DNA of 64,000 nt from an uncultured Carboxylicivirga sp. Its GTDB lineage: Bacteria; Bacteroidota; Bacteroidia; Bacteroidales; Marinilabiliaceae. Position 1 is the stretch's first letter, and each line of letters begins with the position of its first letter. A model generated the notes under the pieces. That model worked only from the letters and a program-made list of their open reading frames with translations, made no database searches and had not been told where the DNA came from. Positions 26,404-34,178 of this stretch are shown in pieces. The stretch is taken from the NCBI RefSeq assembly GCF_963668385.1, contig NZ_OY764327.1:4064501-4128500 (forward strand). The letters are read 5' to 3'. A program made the position numbers and the translations under genes.

Positions 26404-27361
26404 ATCAAAATCAGTTACGAATCCGTTTTGGATAATGGTTAGTAAAGAGATTTCTGATTCTGTGCGCAGCTGGAAATTTCTGATTATGGTAGGTATTGTG
26501 TTGCTTACCTGCCTGGGATCGTTATATGCTTCGTTAAGCGACTTTTCGGAAGCCATTAAAGGAGGTAGTGCTGATGATGATTTTTTCTTCCTAAAGTTGT
26601 TTACTCATTCCGATGGCTCTTTGCCCTCATATATAGTTTTCATTAGTTTTTTGGGCCCACTACTGGGTATCAGTATGGGATTTGATAGTGTGAATTCGGA
26701 ACAAAACAAGGGAACATTAAGCCGGGTACTGGCGCAACCCATTTACCGCGATTATGTGCTAAACACTAAGTTTACTGCATCGTTAATAGTGTTGAGTTCG
26801 CTGTTTCTGGCACTTAGTTTCCTTGTTTTGGGTTTCGGATTAATCTTTTTGGGAATTCCCCCAACAGCTGATGAATTCTTACGTATTCTAGTTTTTTCAT
26901 TGGTTAGCATTGTATATGTTGCTTTTTGGCTGAATCTATCCATACTATTCTCGGTTAAGTTCAGGCAAACGGCAACTTCAGCATTGGCAGGAATATCTGT
27001 TTGGCTGTTTTTTACCATCTTTTACAATATCATTGTTAATCTGATAGCTAAAGGACTGGCTCCGACACGATTTGTTAGTGAAAATCAGTTGGTGAAGTTT
27101 CAGGGATTCGTACAAAATCTGATGCGTTTTAATCCAGGGCAGTTGTTTAATGATGCTACAACTACTTTGTTGCGGCCATCTATAAGGAGTTTGGGGCCAT
27201 TGACCACTGAGCAAACCATTGGAGCTATTCCAAGTCCGTTGCCACTGGATCAAAGTTTGATGTTAGTATGGCCACAGGTTACCGCCTTGATTGGTGGAAC
27301 CATCCTGTTTTTCGCAATTGCCTATACCTTATTTATGCGCCGCGAAATTCGCTCAAGATAA
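26396..27361 (+). CDS. ABC-2 type permease, NosY-like
   Basis: A 321-residue integral membrane protein with six predicted transmembrane segments and a large loop after the first. The motif SEQNKGTLSRVLAQPIYR near residue 100 is the ABC-2 permease hallmark (EkxxGTL...sqPi.R). It overlaps the ATPase gene by 8 bases and has a strong AAGGAGG ribosome site, so expression is coupled. Together with the NEW3 protein it forms a complete three-part exporter of unknown substrate. Confidence 0.87.
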   Translation: MHKSKSVTNPFWIMVSKEISDSVRSWKFLIMVGIVLLTCLGSLYASLSDFSEAIKGGSADDDFFFLKLFTHSDGSLPSYIVFISFLGPLLGISMGFDSVNSEQNKGTLSRVLAQPIYRDYVLNTKFTASLIVLSSLFLALSFLVLGFGLIFLGIPPTADEFLRILVFSLVSIVYVAFWLNLSILFSVKFRQTATSALAGISVWLFFTIFYNIIVNLIAKGLAPTRFVSENQLVKFQGFVQNLMRFNPGQLFNDATTTLLRPSIRSLGPLTTEQTIGAIPSPLPLDQSLMLVWPQVTALIGGTILFFAIAYTLFMRREIRSR

Positions 27362-27413
27362 TTTCTATGATTTCAAGAATAATGACCTCATTAGAGATGT
27401 ATGATGTACCGAA

Positions 27414-27560
27414 ACTAAACTCTAGTAAGACTATGAAGCTGATCCCGATCCTTCGGGAGAAGATCACCCGGCCGCACTTGAGTTTGGTGAGTGAAGTCAA
27501 ACAGCTATACTGTAGCCTTGATTTTCTTTGTTTCGTTTCTTGTATCAAGACAATAAATGA
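27414..27560. repeat. Composite intergenic element, copy 1
   Basis: Terminal arms ACTAAACTC (27414-27422) and GAGTTTGGT (27480-27488) pair with each other. They enclose GAAGCTGA, a CCCGA-TCC-TTCGGG hairpin and the conserved GAAGATCACCCGGCCGCA (27459-27476). A second conserved block starting AGCCTTGATTTTC and running to CAATAAATGA follows at 27514-27560, containing the self-complementary TTTCTTGTATCAAGACAAnAAA. The same two blocks recur at 29353-29492 with different but again mutually complementary arms. Confidence 0.75.
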
Positions 27561-27619
27561 ATAGGAAATACGATTTTTTTTTAAAAACTGACAATTAAAT
27601 AAAATCAAATTAAGTAATA

Positions 27620-28543
27620 ATGGACATTTCTGTTAGGAACGTTACAAAAATGTACGGGCCCCAAAAGGCTTTAGACGATTTGTCGTTTGAAGTTAAAACC
27701 GGGGAGATACTTGGTTTTCTGGGGCCCAATGGTGCCGGAAAAACTACCACTATGAAGGCCATTACCTGTTATATATCGCCCAATCAGGGCGATGTGTTAT
27801 TGGGAGGTACTTCGGTTACCAAATCGCCCGATTTGGTTAAAAAGAATATTGGTTATTTACCTGAGAGCAATCCTCTGTACCTCGATATGCCGGTGATGGA
27901 TTATCTGGCCTTTATTGGAGAACTACAAGGAGTGAGCAAGGCTGATATTGAAGCACAGGTTCGTAAAATGGTTCGTATTTGTGGACTCGATCTGGAGAAA
28001 CATAAGAAGATAGGAGAACTATCAAAAGGTTTCAAACAGAGGGTGGGATTGGCGCAGGCGCTGATTCACGATCCTGAGGTTTTGATTTTAGATGAGCCAA
28101 CGACCGGACTCGATCCAAACCAGATTATCGAAATACGTGAGTTGATCAAAGAGATTGGTAAAGAGAAAACCGTAATACTTAGTTCGCATATTTTGGCCGA
28201 AGTGGAAGCTACCTGCGACCGGGTTTTAATCATCAATAAAGGTAAGATTGTAGCTGATGGCACTCCGGAATCGCTTCGTAAAAAAGCTCAGGGAAAAGAA
28301 ATATTAAAAGTGGGAGTAAACAGTCCTGATCGCAACCAGGTGTTTTCAGCACTTCAGCAAATACCCGAAGTAGATGTGGTATCGTTTCTCGATGATCATA
28401 AATTATTTGAGATTGAAAGTCATGTAGGAATGTCTTCGGTTGAATCCATCTTTAAGATGTGTGTGGCTAATGGCTGGTTTTTAACTCAGCTTACACCTGT
28501 TGAAAAGAACTTGGAAGATGTATTTAGAGAGCTTACCAAATAA
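27620..28543 (+). CDS. ABC transporter ATPase, GldA-like
   Basis: A 307-residue ATPase with Walker A GPNGAGKTT (~36), GYLPESNPLYLDMPV after the Q-loop, signature SKGFKQR (~135), Walker B VLILDEPTTGLDPNQ and H-loop SSHILAEV. The GYLPExNPLY stretch and C-terminal region fit GldA, the ATPase of the gliding-associated ABC transporter. It is followed by GldF-like and GldG-like genes, so it serves that second system and perhaps also the gldFG pair at 19170, which lacks an ATPase. Confidence 0.83.
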   Translation: MDISVRNVTKMYGPQKALDDLSFEVKTGEILGFLGPNGAGKTTTMKAITCYISPNQGDVLLGGTSVTKSPDLVKKNIGYLPESNPLYLDMPVMDYLAFIGELQGVSKADIEAQVRKMVRICGLDLEKHKKIGELSKGFKQRVGLAQALIHDPEVLILDEPTTGLDPNQIIEIRELIKEIGKEKTVILSSHILAEVEATCDRVLIINKGKIVADGTPESLRKKAQGKEILKVGVNSPDRNQVFSALQQIPEVDVVSFLDDHKLFEIESHVGMSSVESIFKMCVANGWFLTQLTPVEKNLEDVFRELTK

Positions 28544-28573
28544 CAGAATCAGCGTTGCTTAAACAAATATATT

Positions 28574-29299
28574 ATGAAGCAAATTTGGATAATAACTAAA
28601 AAAGAACTTAAGGGATATTTCGATTCCCTGATGGCATACATACTTATTTTTGTGTTTTTAGGATTGAGTGGTTTTTTTACATGGCTTTATGGTAGCTTCG
28701 ATGTGTTTTACATTAATCAGGCTACCATGCAGCCATTTTTTAGCGTTGCTTACTGGACCTTGTTTATTTTTATTCCGGCACTTACCATGAAACAGATTGC
28801 TGAGGAATACAAAACAGGAACCATTGAGTTGCTATTAACTAAACCCGTTTCGGACTGGCAAGTGGTTACCGGAAAATTTTTGGCCACCTTTTTACTCATT
28901 GCCGTTACACTGGCTTTAACACTGCCTTACTACATTTCAATTGCATCCATTGGTCCTATCGATCATGGTTCGGTGTTAACAGGTTACCTGGGATTGTTGT
29001 TAATGAGCGCGGCTTATATTAGCTTGGGAATTTTTGCAAGTAGCATTACTTCCAATCAAATAGTTGCTTTTCTTCTGGCATTGATCATTGGCGTATTCTT
29101 TCAGATCCTTTTTGGCATAATAGCCGGCGCATTTCCTGGTACTGTGGGTGATGTAATTTCGTACATGGATATGCAATACCACTATCATAGCATTACCCGT
29201 GGTGTGATAGACAGCAAAAACATCATCTATTTTGCTTCTATCATCGTTGCCGGATTAATGGCCTCTGAACTTTCACTTGTTAAACGAAACATTAATTGA
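28574..29299 (+). CDS. ABC-2 type permease, GldF-like paralogue
   Basis: A 241-residue permease with six predicted transmembrane segments and the motif AEEYKTGTIELLLTKPVSDW near residue 75. It is paralogous to the gene at 19170 along its whole length, including SNQIVAFLLAL and the final HYHSITRGVIDSKNIIYF compared with HYSSLSRGVVDSRDVVYF. It lies 30 bases after the GldA-like ATPase gene and, after a 277-base gap carrying a repeat element, before the GldG-like gene. Confidence 0.85.
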   Translation: MKQIWIITKKELKGYFDSLMAYILIFVFLGLSGFFTWLYGSFDVFYINQATMQPFFSVAYWTLFIFIPALTMKQIAEEYKTGTIELLLTKPVSDWQVVTGKFLATFLLIAVTLALTLPYYISIASIGPIDHGSVLTGYLGLLLMSAAYISLGIFASSITSNQIVAFLLALIIGVFFQILFGIIAGAFPGTVGDVISYMDMQYHYHSITRGVIDSKNIIYFASIIVAGLMASELSLVKRNIN

Positions 29300-29352
29300 T
29301 GTGATAATTATTAGGTTGAAATGGCATTAGGTGAAATGATTTTGGATTTGCA

Positions 29353-29492
29353 GCTATACTTTATAAAGACCGGGAAGCTGAGAACTTGTTCGAAGATCAC
29401 CCGGCCGCAATTAAGTATAGCAAAAAGGAGGAATCATTTCACATAGAGCCTTGATTTTCTTTGTTTCGTTTCTTGTATCAAGACAAGAAATG
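29353..29492. repeat. Composite intergenic element, copy 2
   Basis: Arms GCTATACTT (29353-29361) and AAGTATAGC (29413-29421) pair perfectly, enclosing GAAGCTGA and GAAGATCACCCGGCCGCA (29392-29409). The second block AGCCTTGATTTTC...CAAGAAATGA lies at 29447-29492, here with a fully complementary TTTCTTGT-ATCAAG-ACAAGAAA hairpin. The core is nearly identical to copy 1, while the arms differ. Confidence 0.75.
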
Positions 29493-29576
29493 AAAAGCCT
29501 TCGCGGCTTGAGCGAAGAAACGAGTTAATCTAATAAAAAACTATATATGACCTCAAGATTATAAATATTAGAAATC

Positions 29577-31076
29577 ATGATTGATAAACGTCGATTTAAT
29601 TTATATATCGTCCTGGTTGTAGGTATATTGATTCTTGTTAATGTACTTGCCAATCGGTTCTTTTGTCGTATCGACTTTACCGAAGACCAGCGATATACAC
29701 TTAGCGAAACAACCAAAGATATATTACGCGGAACTACTGAGCCAATAACGGTTACAGCCTATTTTTCGGAAGGCTTGCAACCTCAGTTTGATCAGCTTCG
29801 CAAAGACTTTAAAGATTTACTGTCCGAGTATGCAACCCGATCAAAAAGTCAGGTGGTATACGAATTTGTTAACCCCAATGCCGATCCTCAGCAAGAACAA
29901 AAAGCCGTGCAGGCTGGTATTCAAACGGTGATGATTCAGGATAGGGAAAAAGATCAGTCTACCACCAAAAAGGCTTTTATGGGAGCGGTGATACAGATTG
30001 GTGAGCAAACTGAAACGATCCCATTTATACAGCCGGGGGCTCAAATGGAATATGCCTTAACCACTGCTATCAAAAAAATGATTGTGCCTGATAAAGCTGC
30101 TATTGGTTTTATATCAGGACATGGTGAGGCTACCATTGAGGAGATGGCTCAGGTAATGCAAGGTTTGGATGTATTGTATGTGCCCGAAGAAGTAACTCTT
30201 TCAGATAGTATCAACCTGAGTAAATACAAAACACTGGCCTGGATTAATCCTCAGGATTCCATTCCTGCCGAGGATTTTAAATATGTGGATGATTATTTAA
30301 ATCAGGGAGGAAACTTATTTGTAGCATTTAATAAGGTAGATGCTCAACTGAACCGTGGTATGGGTTTTAGTAAATATACCGGAATGGCCGATTGGCTGAA
30401 GAAGAGAGGAATTACTGTAAACGAAGATTTTGTAATTGATGCTACTTGCGGGCAGGTGAATGTGCAGCAGCATCAAGGCATGTTTACCGTTAATCGTCCA
30501 ATCAGTTTTCCTTATTTGCCGGTATTGTCCAATTTTGCCGATCATCCGGTAACCAAAGGATTAGGTACTATGATGATGCAGTTTGGTAGTTCAATGACCT
30601 ATAGCAATGATTCTACCCGAAGCTTTACTCCATTGGTATTTACTTCCGAAAAATCGGGAACCCAAGCCTGTCCGGTCTATTTTAATATTGAAAAGAAATG
30701 GTCTCAAACCGATTTTACTTCACCTAAGGTAACGGTAGCAGGCTTGCTGGAAGAAGGAAATCATAAGTTAATAGTTATAAGTGATGGTGATTTAGCAATC
30801 AATGGCTCGGGACAAAATATGCGTCAGGTGCAACCCGACAATGCTAATTTTGTTGTGAATGCCATTGACTTTATGAGTGACGATACAGGGTTGATTCAAC
30901 TCCGAAGTAAACAGGTGAAGATGCGTCCGTTGGATCAACTGGACGATGGTGAAAAAAGTTTTCTGAAGATTCTCAACTTTGTATTGCCACTCATTATCAT
31001 CTTAGGAGTAGGTATTTATCGATACCAAAAAAGAAAATACATTCGACTAAAAAGGAAAGGAGAGAGCTATGTTTAG
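29577..31076 (+). CDS. GldG-like ABC auxiliary protein (second copy)
   Basis: A 499-residue protein with an N-terminal membrane anchor (residues ~10-27), the segment RIDFTEDQRYTLSETT near residue 38 and IGFISGHGEATIEE near 175, and a C-terminal transmembrane helix (~468-485) followed by basic residues. It is paralogous to GldG at 19924 but shorter by about 60 residues in the periplasmic part. It overlaps the start of the DUF4340 gene by 8 bases. It is the exoplasmic partner of the permease at 28574. Confidence 0.83.
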   Translation: MIDKRRFNLYIVLVVGILILVNVLANRFFCRIDFTEDQRYTLSETTKDILRGTTEPITVTAYFSEGLQPQFDQLRKDFKDLLSEYATRSKSQVVYEFVNPNADPQQEQKAVQAGIQTVMIQDREKDQSTTKKAFMGAVIQIGEQTETIPFIQPGAQMEYALTTAIKKMIVPDKAAIGFISGHGEATIEEMAQVMQGLDVLYVPEEVTLSDSINLSKYKTLAWINPQDSIPAEDFKYVDDYLNQGGNLFVAFNKVDAQLNRGMGFSKYTGMADWLKKRGITVNEDFVIDATCGQVNVQQHQGMFTVNRPISFPYLPVLSNFADHPVTKGLGTMMMQFGSSMTYSNDSTRSFTPLVFTSEKSGTQACPVYFNIEKKWSQTDFTSPKVTVAGLLEEGNHKLIVISDGDLAINGSGQNMRQVQPDNANFVVNAIDFMSDDTGLIQLRSKQVKMRPLDQLDDGEKSFLKILNFVLPLIIILGVGIYRYQKRKYIRLKRKGESYV

Positions 31077-32028
31077 AAAGCTGAATATAAAAATACTGGG
31101 AATTGTGTTTTCGGCACTATTAATCATTACGGTGTTGGTTACAATTATCGATCATTCAACGGGTGTAAATACCTTAAAGAGCGAGCTATTTAACATCGAT
31201 CAGGCACAAATAACATCTGTAGTGCTTCAGCCCAAAATGTTGAACGGAAAACAAATTGAATTAAAGAAAGAAGGGGATAGCTGGAAAGTCCTGTCCAACG
31301 GAAAATCGTTTACTGGAGATGCCAATGCTATAGAAGGCCTGATTCGTCAGGTGAATGGGTTGAAGCCACTTCGATTGGCTGCTCAAACCAAGGAGCGATG
31401 GACTAATTTTGAACTGACCGACTCATTGGCTACACTGGTTCAGCTAAAAGGAACTGATGGTGTGTTGGCTACCTTGTATATTGGAAAATTTTCGTACCAG
31501 CAGCCTAAGCAAAATAGGGCACAACAAAATCCATATATGCAGCAACGAGGCACGATGACTAGCTATGTGCGCAGTGATAATGATGATGAGGTATATGCTG
31601 TTGAAGGATTTTTGGGAAGTGCCGCCAATCGAGATGCTGATGCATTCCGCGATAAAACCATTGTAAATGCCGATAAAGCCAGTATCAATAAAGTTGATTT
31701 TGTAACACCCGAAAGTTCCTTTACCATGGTGAAAAACGAAAATACCTGGATGGTAAATGGTACCGCTTTGGACTCAACGGCTGTGGCTAAATATTTATCG
31801 GGTATAGCCCGGTTAAAAGGCAATTTGTTTACCGATGTTAAACCCGCCGGCTTAACGCATAAACTTACTATTTACTCCAATAAAGGTGAAAATATTGAAA
31901 TAAGCGCTGCTTTAAATGATGAAGATGCTGTAATTATTTCGAGTCAAAATACAGGAGCTGTTTTTACTGATAAAAAAGACAGGCTCTTTAATAAATTATT
32001 CGTGTCGCAGAAAAGTCTTGAAAAATAG
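31069..32028 (+). CDS. DUF4340 domain protein
   Basis: A 319-residue protein with one N-terminal membrane anchor (residues ~8-25) and a periplasmic beta-rich DUF4340 region: pairs of segments such as LKKEGDSWKVLSNGKSFTGD and VKNENTWMVNGTALDSTAVA show the repeated layout. DUF4340 proteins commonly follow Gldg-family genes; function is unknown. Coupled to the GldG-like gene by an 8-base overlap, with a GGAGAG ribosome site. Last gene of the operon, followed by a terminator. Confidence 0.83.
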   Translation: MFRKLNIKILGIVFSALLIITVLVTIIDHSTGVNTLKSELFNIDQAQITSVVLQPKMLNGKQIELKKEGDSWKVLSNGKSFTGDANAIEGLIRQVNGLKPLRLAAQTKERWTNFELTDSLATLVQLKGTDGVLATLYIGKFSYQQPKQNRAQQNPYMQQRGTMTSYVRSDNDDEVYAVEGFLGSAANRDADAFRDKTIVNADKASINKVDFVTPESSFTMVKNENTWMVNGTALDSTAVAKYLSGIARLKGNLFTDVKPAGLTHKLTIYSNKGENIEISAALNDEDAVIISSQNTGAVFTDKKDRLFNKLFVSQKSLEK

Positions 32029-32047
32029 ACTTGTATTACATCCAATG

Positions 32048-32085
32048 AAGCCGTCTCTTTTTAAAGGGGCGGCTTTTGTTTTTTA
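32048..32085 (+). terminator. Intrinsic terminator of the GldA/F/G-DUF4340 operon
   Basis: AAGCCGTCTC (32048-32057) pairs with GGGGCGGCTT (32066-32075) with G-T pairs, followed by TTGTTTTTT. Confidence 0.8.
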
Positions 32086-32241
32086 GCTTCTTAAGCCGTC
32101 TTATTTTTTACTTGTGTTTTTGGATATTAAAGTAAAGGTGGTTTAAATAGTGAATAATGACATTAAAAATGACTAATAAGTTATAAATAGTAATAAAAAA
32201 TCTATTTATATTTACGCATTGTTAAACTAAACTATAAGATT

Positions 32242-32460
32242 ATGTCGAAAGAAAGCGTACAACAATTACTGGACAAAGGAGGTGACGACAGACAATTTCG
32301 TATTAAATACGATAACACCTTTTCGGAAGAAAAATTTGTGGAATTAGCTAAAGAAGATGGCTTCGATTTTACGGTTGAAGAACTGAATGCAGTGCTTCGC
32401 GAGAATGGTGATAACTTCGAGTCGTACGGTAACCCACCAAAGAAGGGAATTTGGGTTTAG
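32242..32460 (+). CDS. Nif11-like leader-type peptide (orphan)
   Basis: A 72-residue acidic peptide beginning MSKESVQQLLDKGGDD and containing ELAKEDGFDFTVEELNAVL, the Nif11-domain pattern found in nitrogen-fixation-associated proteins and in leader regions of some ribosomal peptide precursors. The C-terminal part after the domain is only about 19 residues (YGNPPKKGIWV end) with no double-Gly cleavage site and no Cys, Ser or Thr rich core. No modifying enzyme, peptidase or exporter of that kind is adjacent. It is either a non-RiPP Nif11 protein or a precursor served in trans. Confidence 0.72.
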   Translation: MSKESVQQLLDKGGDDRQFRIKYDNTFSEEKFVELAKEDGFDFTVEELNAVLRENGDNFESYGNPPKKGIWV

Positions 32461-32520
32461 TTGAATCTTACGACATCAAAGATTTTAATAAGCCAGACTT
32501 TGAAAAAAAATTAACCTTAA

Positions 32521-32574
32521 AAAAAACAGGATCCATATTTGCAGCTGAGCAAAATAAATGGATCCTGTTTTTTT
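32521..32574. terminator. Long bidirectional terminator between the Nif11-like and Nramp genes
   Basis: A perfect 16-bp stem (32521-32536 with 32558-32573; core ACAGGATCCAT) encloses a second stem TTTGC/GCAAA, flanked by A and T runs. It ends both converging genes. Confidence 0.92.
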
Positions 32575-32587
32575 ATTTTTTTAGAGC

Positions 32588-33850
32588 TTAATACAGCATG
32601 CTTATAAAAAGTGCAACATTTAGTATAGCTACTATTCCACCCAGCGAGTATAATACTATTTTAGAGTAAGTTGAGTTTTTGTATTTTCCCATTACTTTTT
32701 CGGATGAGGTTAAATACACTTGCAGAAAAATAGTGAAGGGCAACTGAATACTCAGGCACATTTGCGAATAAATAAGTCCGTTAAACGGATTTGAAATAAG
32801 AAAAATGATTACCAGCGCAATTACCAACGAAATAGCAACACCCAATCTCGAGTGGTTATCTTTTATATCGTAGGGTTCTTTGTACATTCCGGCAAAAATG
32901 GTACCTGCCGCCATACCCGAAGTAATGGTTGATGAAATACCGGCAAACAGCAAAGCGATGGCGAAAACAAAAGCAGCATGGCCTCCTAATAAAGGCGCTA
33001 ATAACGATTCTGCTTGTTGAAGTTCGGTAACAGGGGTTTTTGTTTTGAAAAAGGTTGCAGCAGCCAAAATAATCATGGCACTGTTGATAGCCCAACCAAT
33101 AATCATCGAAATCAAGGTATCGAAATATTCGTATCGTAGTTGTTTTTTTATGATTTTATCATCCTTTAAATTCCATTGCCTGCTTTGAATAATCTCTGAA
33201 TGAAGAAACAGGTTGTGAGGCATTACTACCGCTCCTAAAACACTCATGATTACAATCATCGATCCCGATGGAAACGAAGGAGTAACCCATCCTTTTATGG
33301 CAGAGTCCCAATTAATATCAACCAGAGATAGTTCGTACAAAAACGAAAGGCCAATAACCGAAACAAAGGCAATAACCCATTTTTCAATCATTTTATACGA
33401 GTTGGTTACCAGCATAATAAAAACAAAAATGGTTACTAGTAAGGCAGCTGCTCTAATGGGTATATGAAATAGCATATTCAATGCTATGGCACCTCCAAGT
33501 ATTTCGGCTAACGATGTTGATATAGAAGCCAGCATTGCCGACGATAATAACCATCGGGCATATTTTGACTTGATGTGTATGGCTGCAGCTTCCGAAAGGC
33601 ATAAGCCGGTTGCAATACCCAGGTGGGCCACATTGTGTTGTAATAAAATCAGCATGATGGTTGATAGCGTAACCATCCATAAAAGCGAGTAACCAAAATC
33701 GGCTCCTGCAGCAATGTTTGATGCCCAGTTACCGGGATCGATAAAACCAACAGTCACTAATAACCCAGGACCAATGAATTTTAAAATTTCGAGGCCTCCA
33801 AATTTGGCTTCATAACCTTTGCGGTCAATGTTTCTTAGAAATTTAAACAT
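32588..33850 (-). CDS. mntH: Nramp-family divalent metal (probably Mn) transporter
   Basis: A 420-residue inner-membrane symporter with about eleven transmembrane segments that imports Mn2+ or Fe2+ with protons. The metal-site motif DPGNWAS in segment 1 is intact, and the segment-6 motif VVMPHNLFLHS matches the family MPHxLxLHS with its metal-coordinating Met. Length is normal. An inverted repeat lies 30-90 bases upstream of the start and could act in regulation. It is solitary, converging with the Nif11-like gene. Confidence 0.9.
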   Translation of the reverse strand: MFKFLRNIDRKGYEAKFGGLEILKFIGPGLLVTVGFIDPGNWASNIAAGADFGYSLLWMVTLSTIMLILLQHNVAHLGIATGLCLSEAAAIHIKSKYARWLLSSAMLASISTSLAEILGGAIALNMLFHIPIRAAALLVTIFVFIMLVTNSYKMIEKWVIAFVSVIGLSFLYELSLVDINWDSAIKGWVTPSFPSGSMIVIMSVLGAVVMPHNLFLHSEIIQSRQWNLKDDKIIKKQLRYEYFDTLISMIIGWAINSAMIILAAATFFKTKTPVTELQQAESLLAPLLGGHAAFVFAIALLFAGISSTITSGMAAGTIFAGMYKEPYDIKDNHSRLGVAISLVIALVIIFLISNPFNGLIYSQMCLSIQLPFTIFLQVYLTSSEKVMGKYKNSTYSKIVLYSLGGIVAILNVALFISMLY

Positions 33851-33876
33851 CAGGTTGAATAAATAATTTAAACAAT

Positions 33877-33941
33877 CTTATATCCTACCTTTTGCAATAC
33901 TATCATCATTATTTACAACAAATTTCAGGTTAGGATATAAG
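33877..33941 (-). promoter_or_regulatory. Inverted repeat upstream of the Nramp gene
   Basis: CTTATATCCTACC (33877-33889) and GGTTAGGATATAAG (33928-33941) are complementary except for one extra base, separated by 38 bases, just before the Nramp start at 33850. It could be two half-sites of a regulator or a stem in the mRNA leader. It does not match a recognised manganese riboswitch. Confidence 0.5.
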
Positions 33942-34030
33942 GTGATTTCTCCTTAAACAATTAATAAGAGGGTAAAAGTAGATTACATTGGTATGTTTTC
34001 CAAAGTTTGTGGGTGAAAGTATTGAATAAC

Positions 34031-34178
34031 GAGTGCATGGTTGATCAAAACGAGTGATTAACGTGTATAAACTTCTCGTTGACGCGACCAAAATGCTCGG
34101 GGGCTTCAAAATATTGCTCAGGGGAGGCTCAATGTTGCTGGTGAAATGAAAAAAAATGCTCCGGGAAGGGTTAATATT
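34031..34178. repeat. 21-bp tandem array, left part
   Basis: Seven degenerate units of exactly 21 bp start at 34031, 34052, 34073, 34094, 34115, 34136 and 34157; the later ones share TGCTC, a G-rich middle and an A/T-rich end such as TTCAAAATAT. The stretch 34010-34030 may be a further decayed unit. The array is cut by the IS256 element at 34179 and continues at 35564. The minus strand is open across it and would give heptad repeats, but there is no sign of a gene. Confidence 0.85.
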
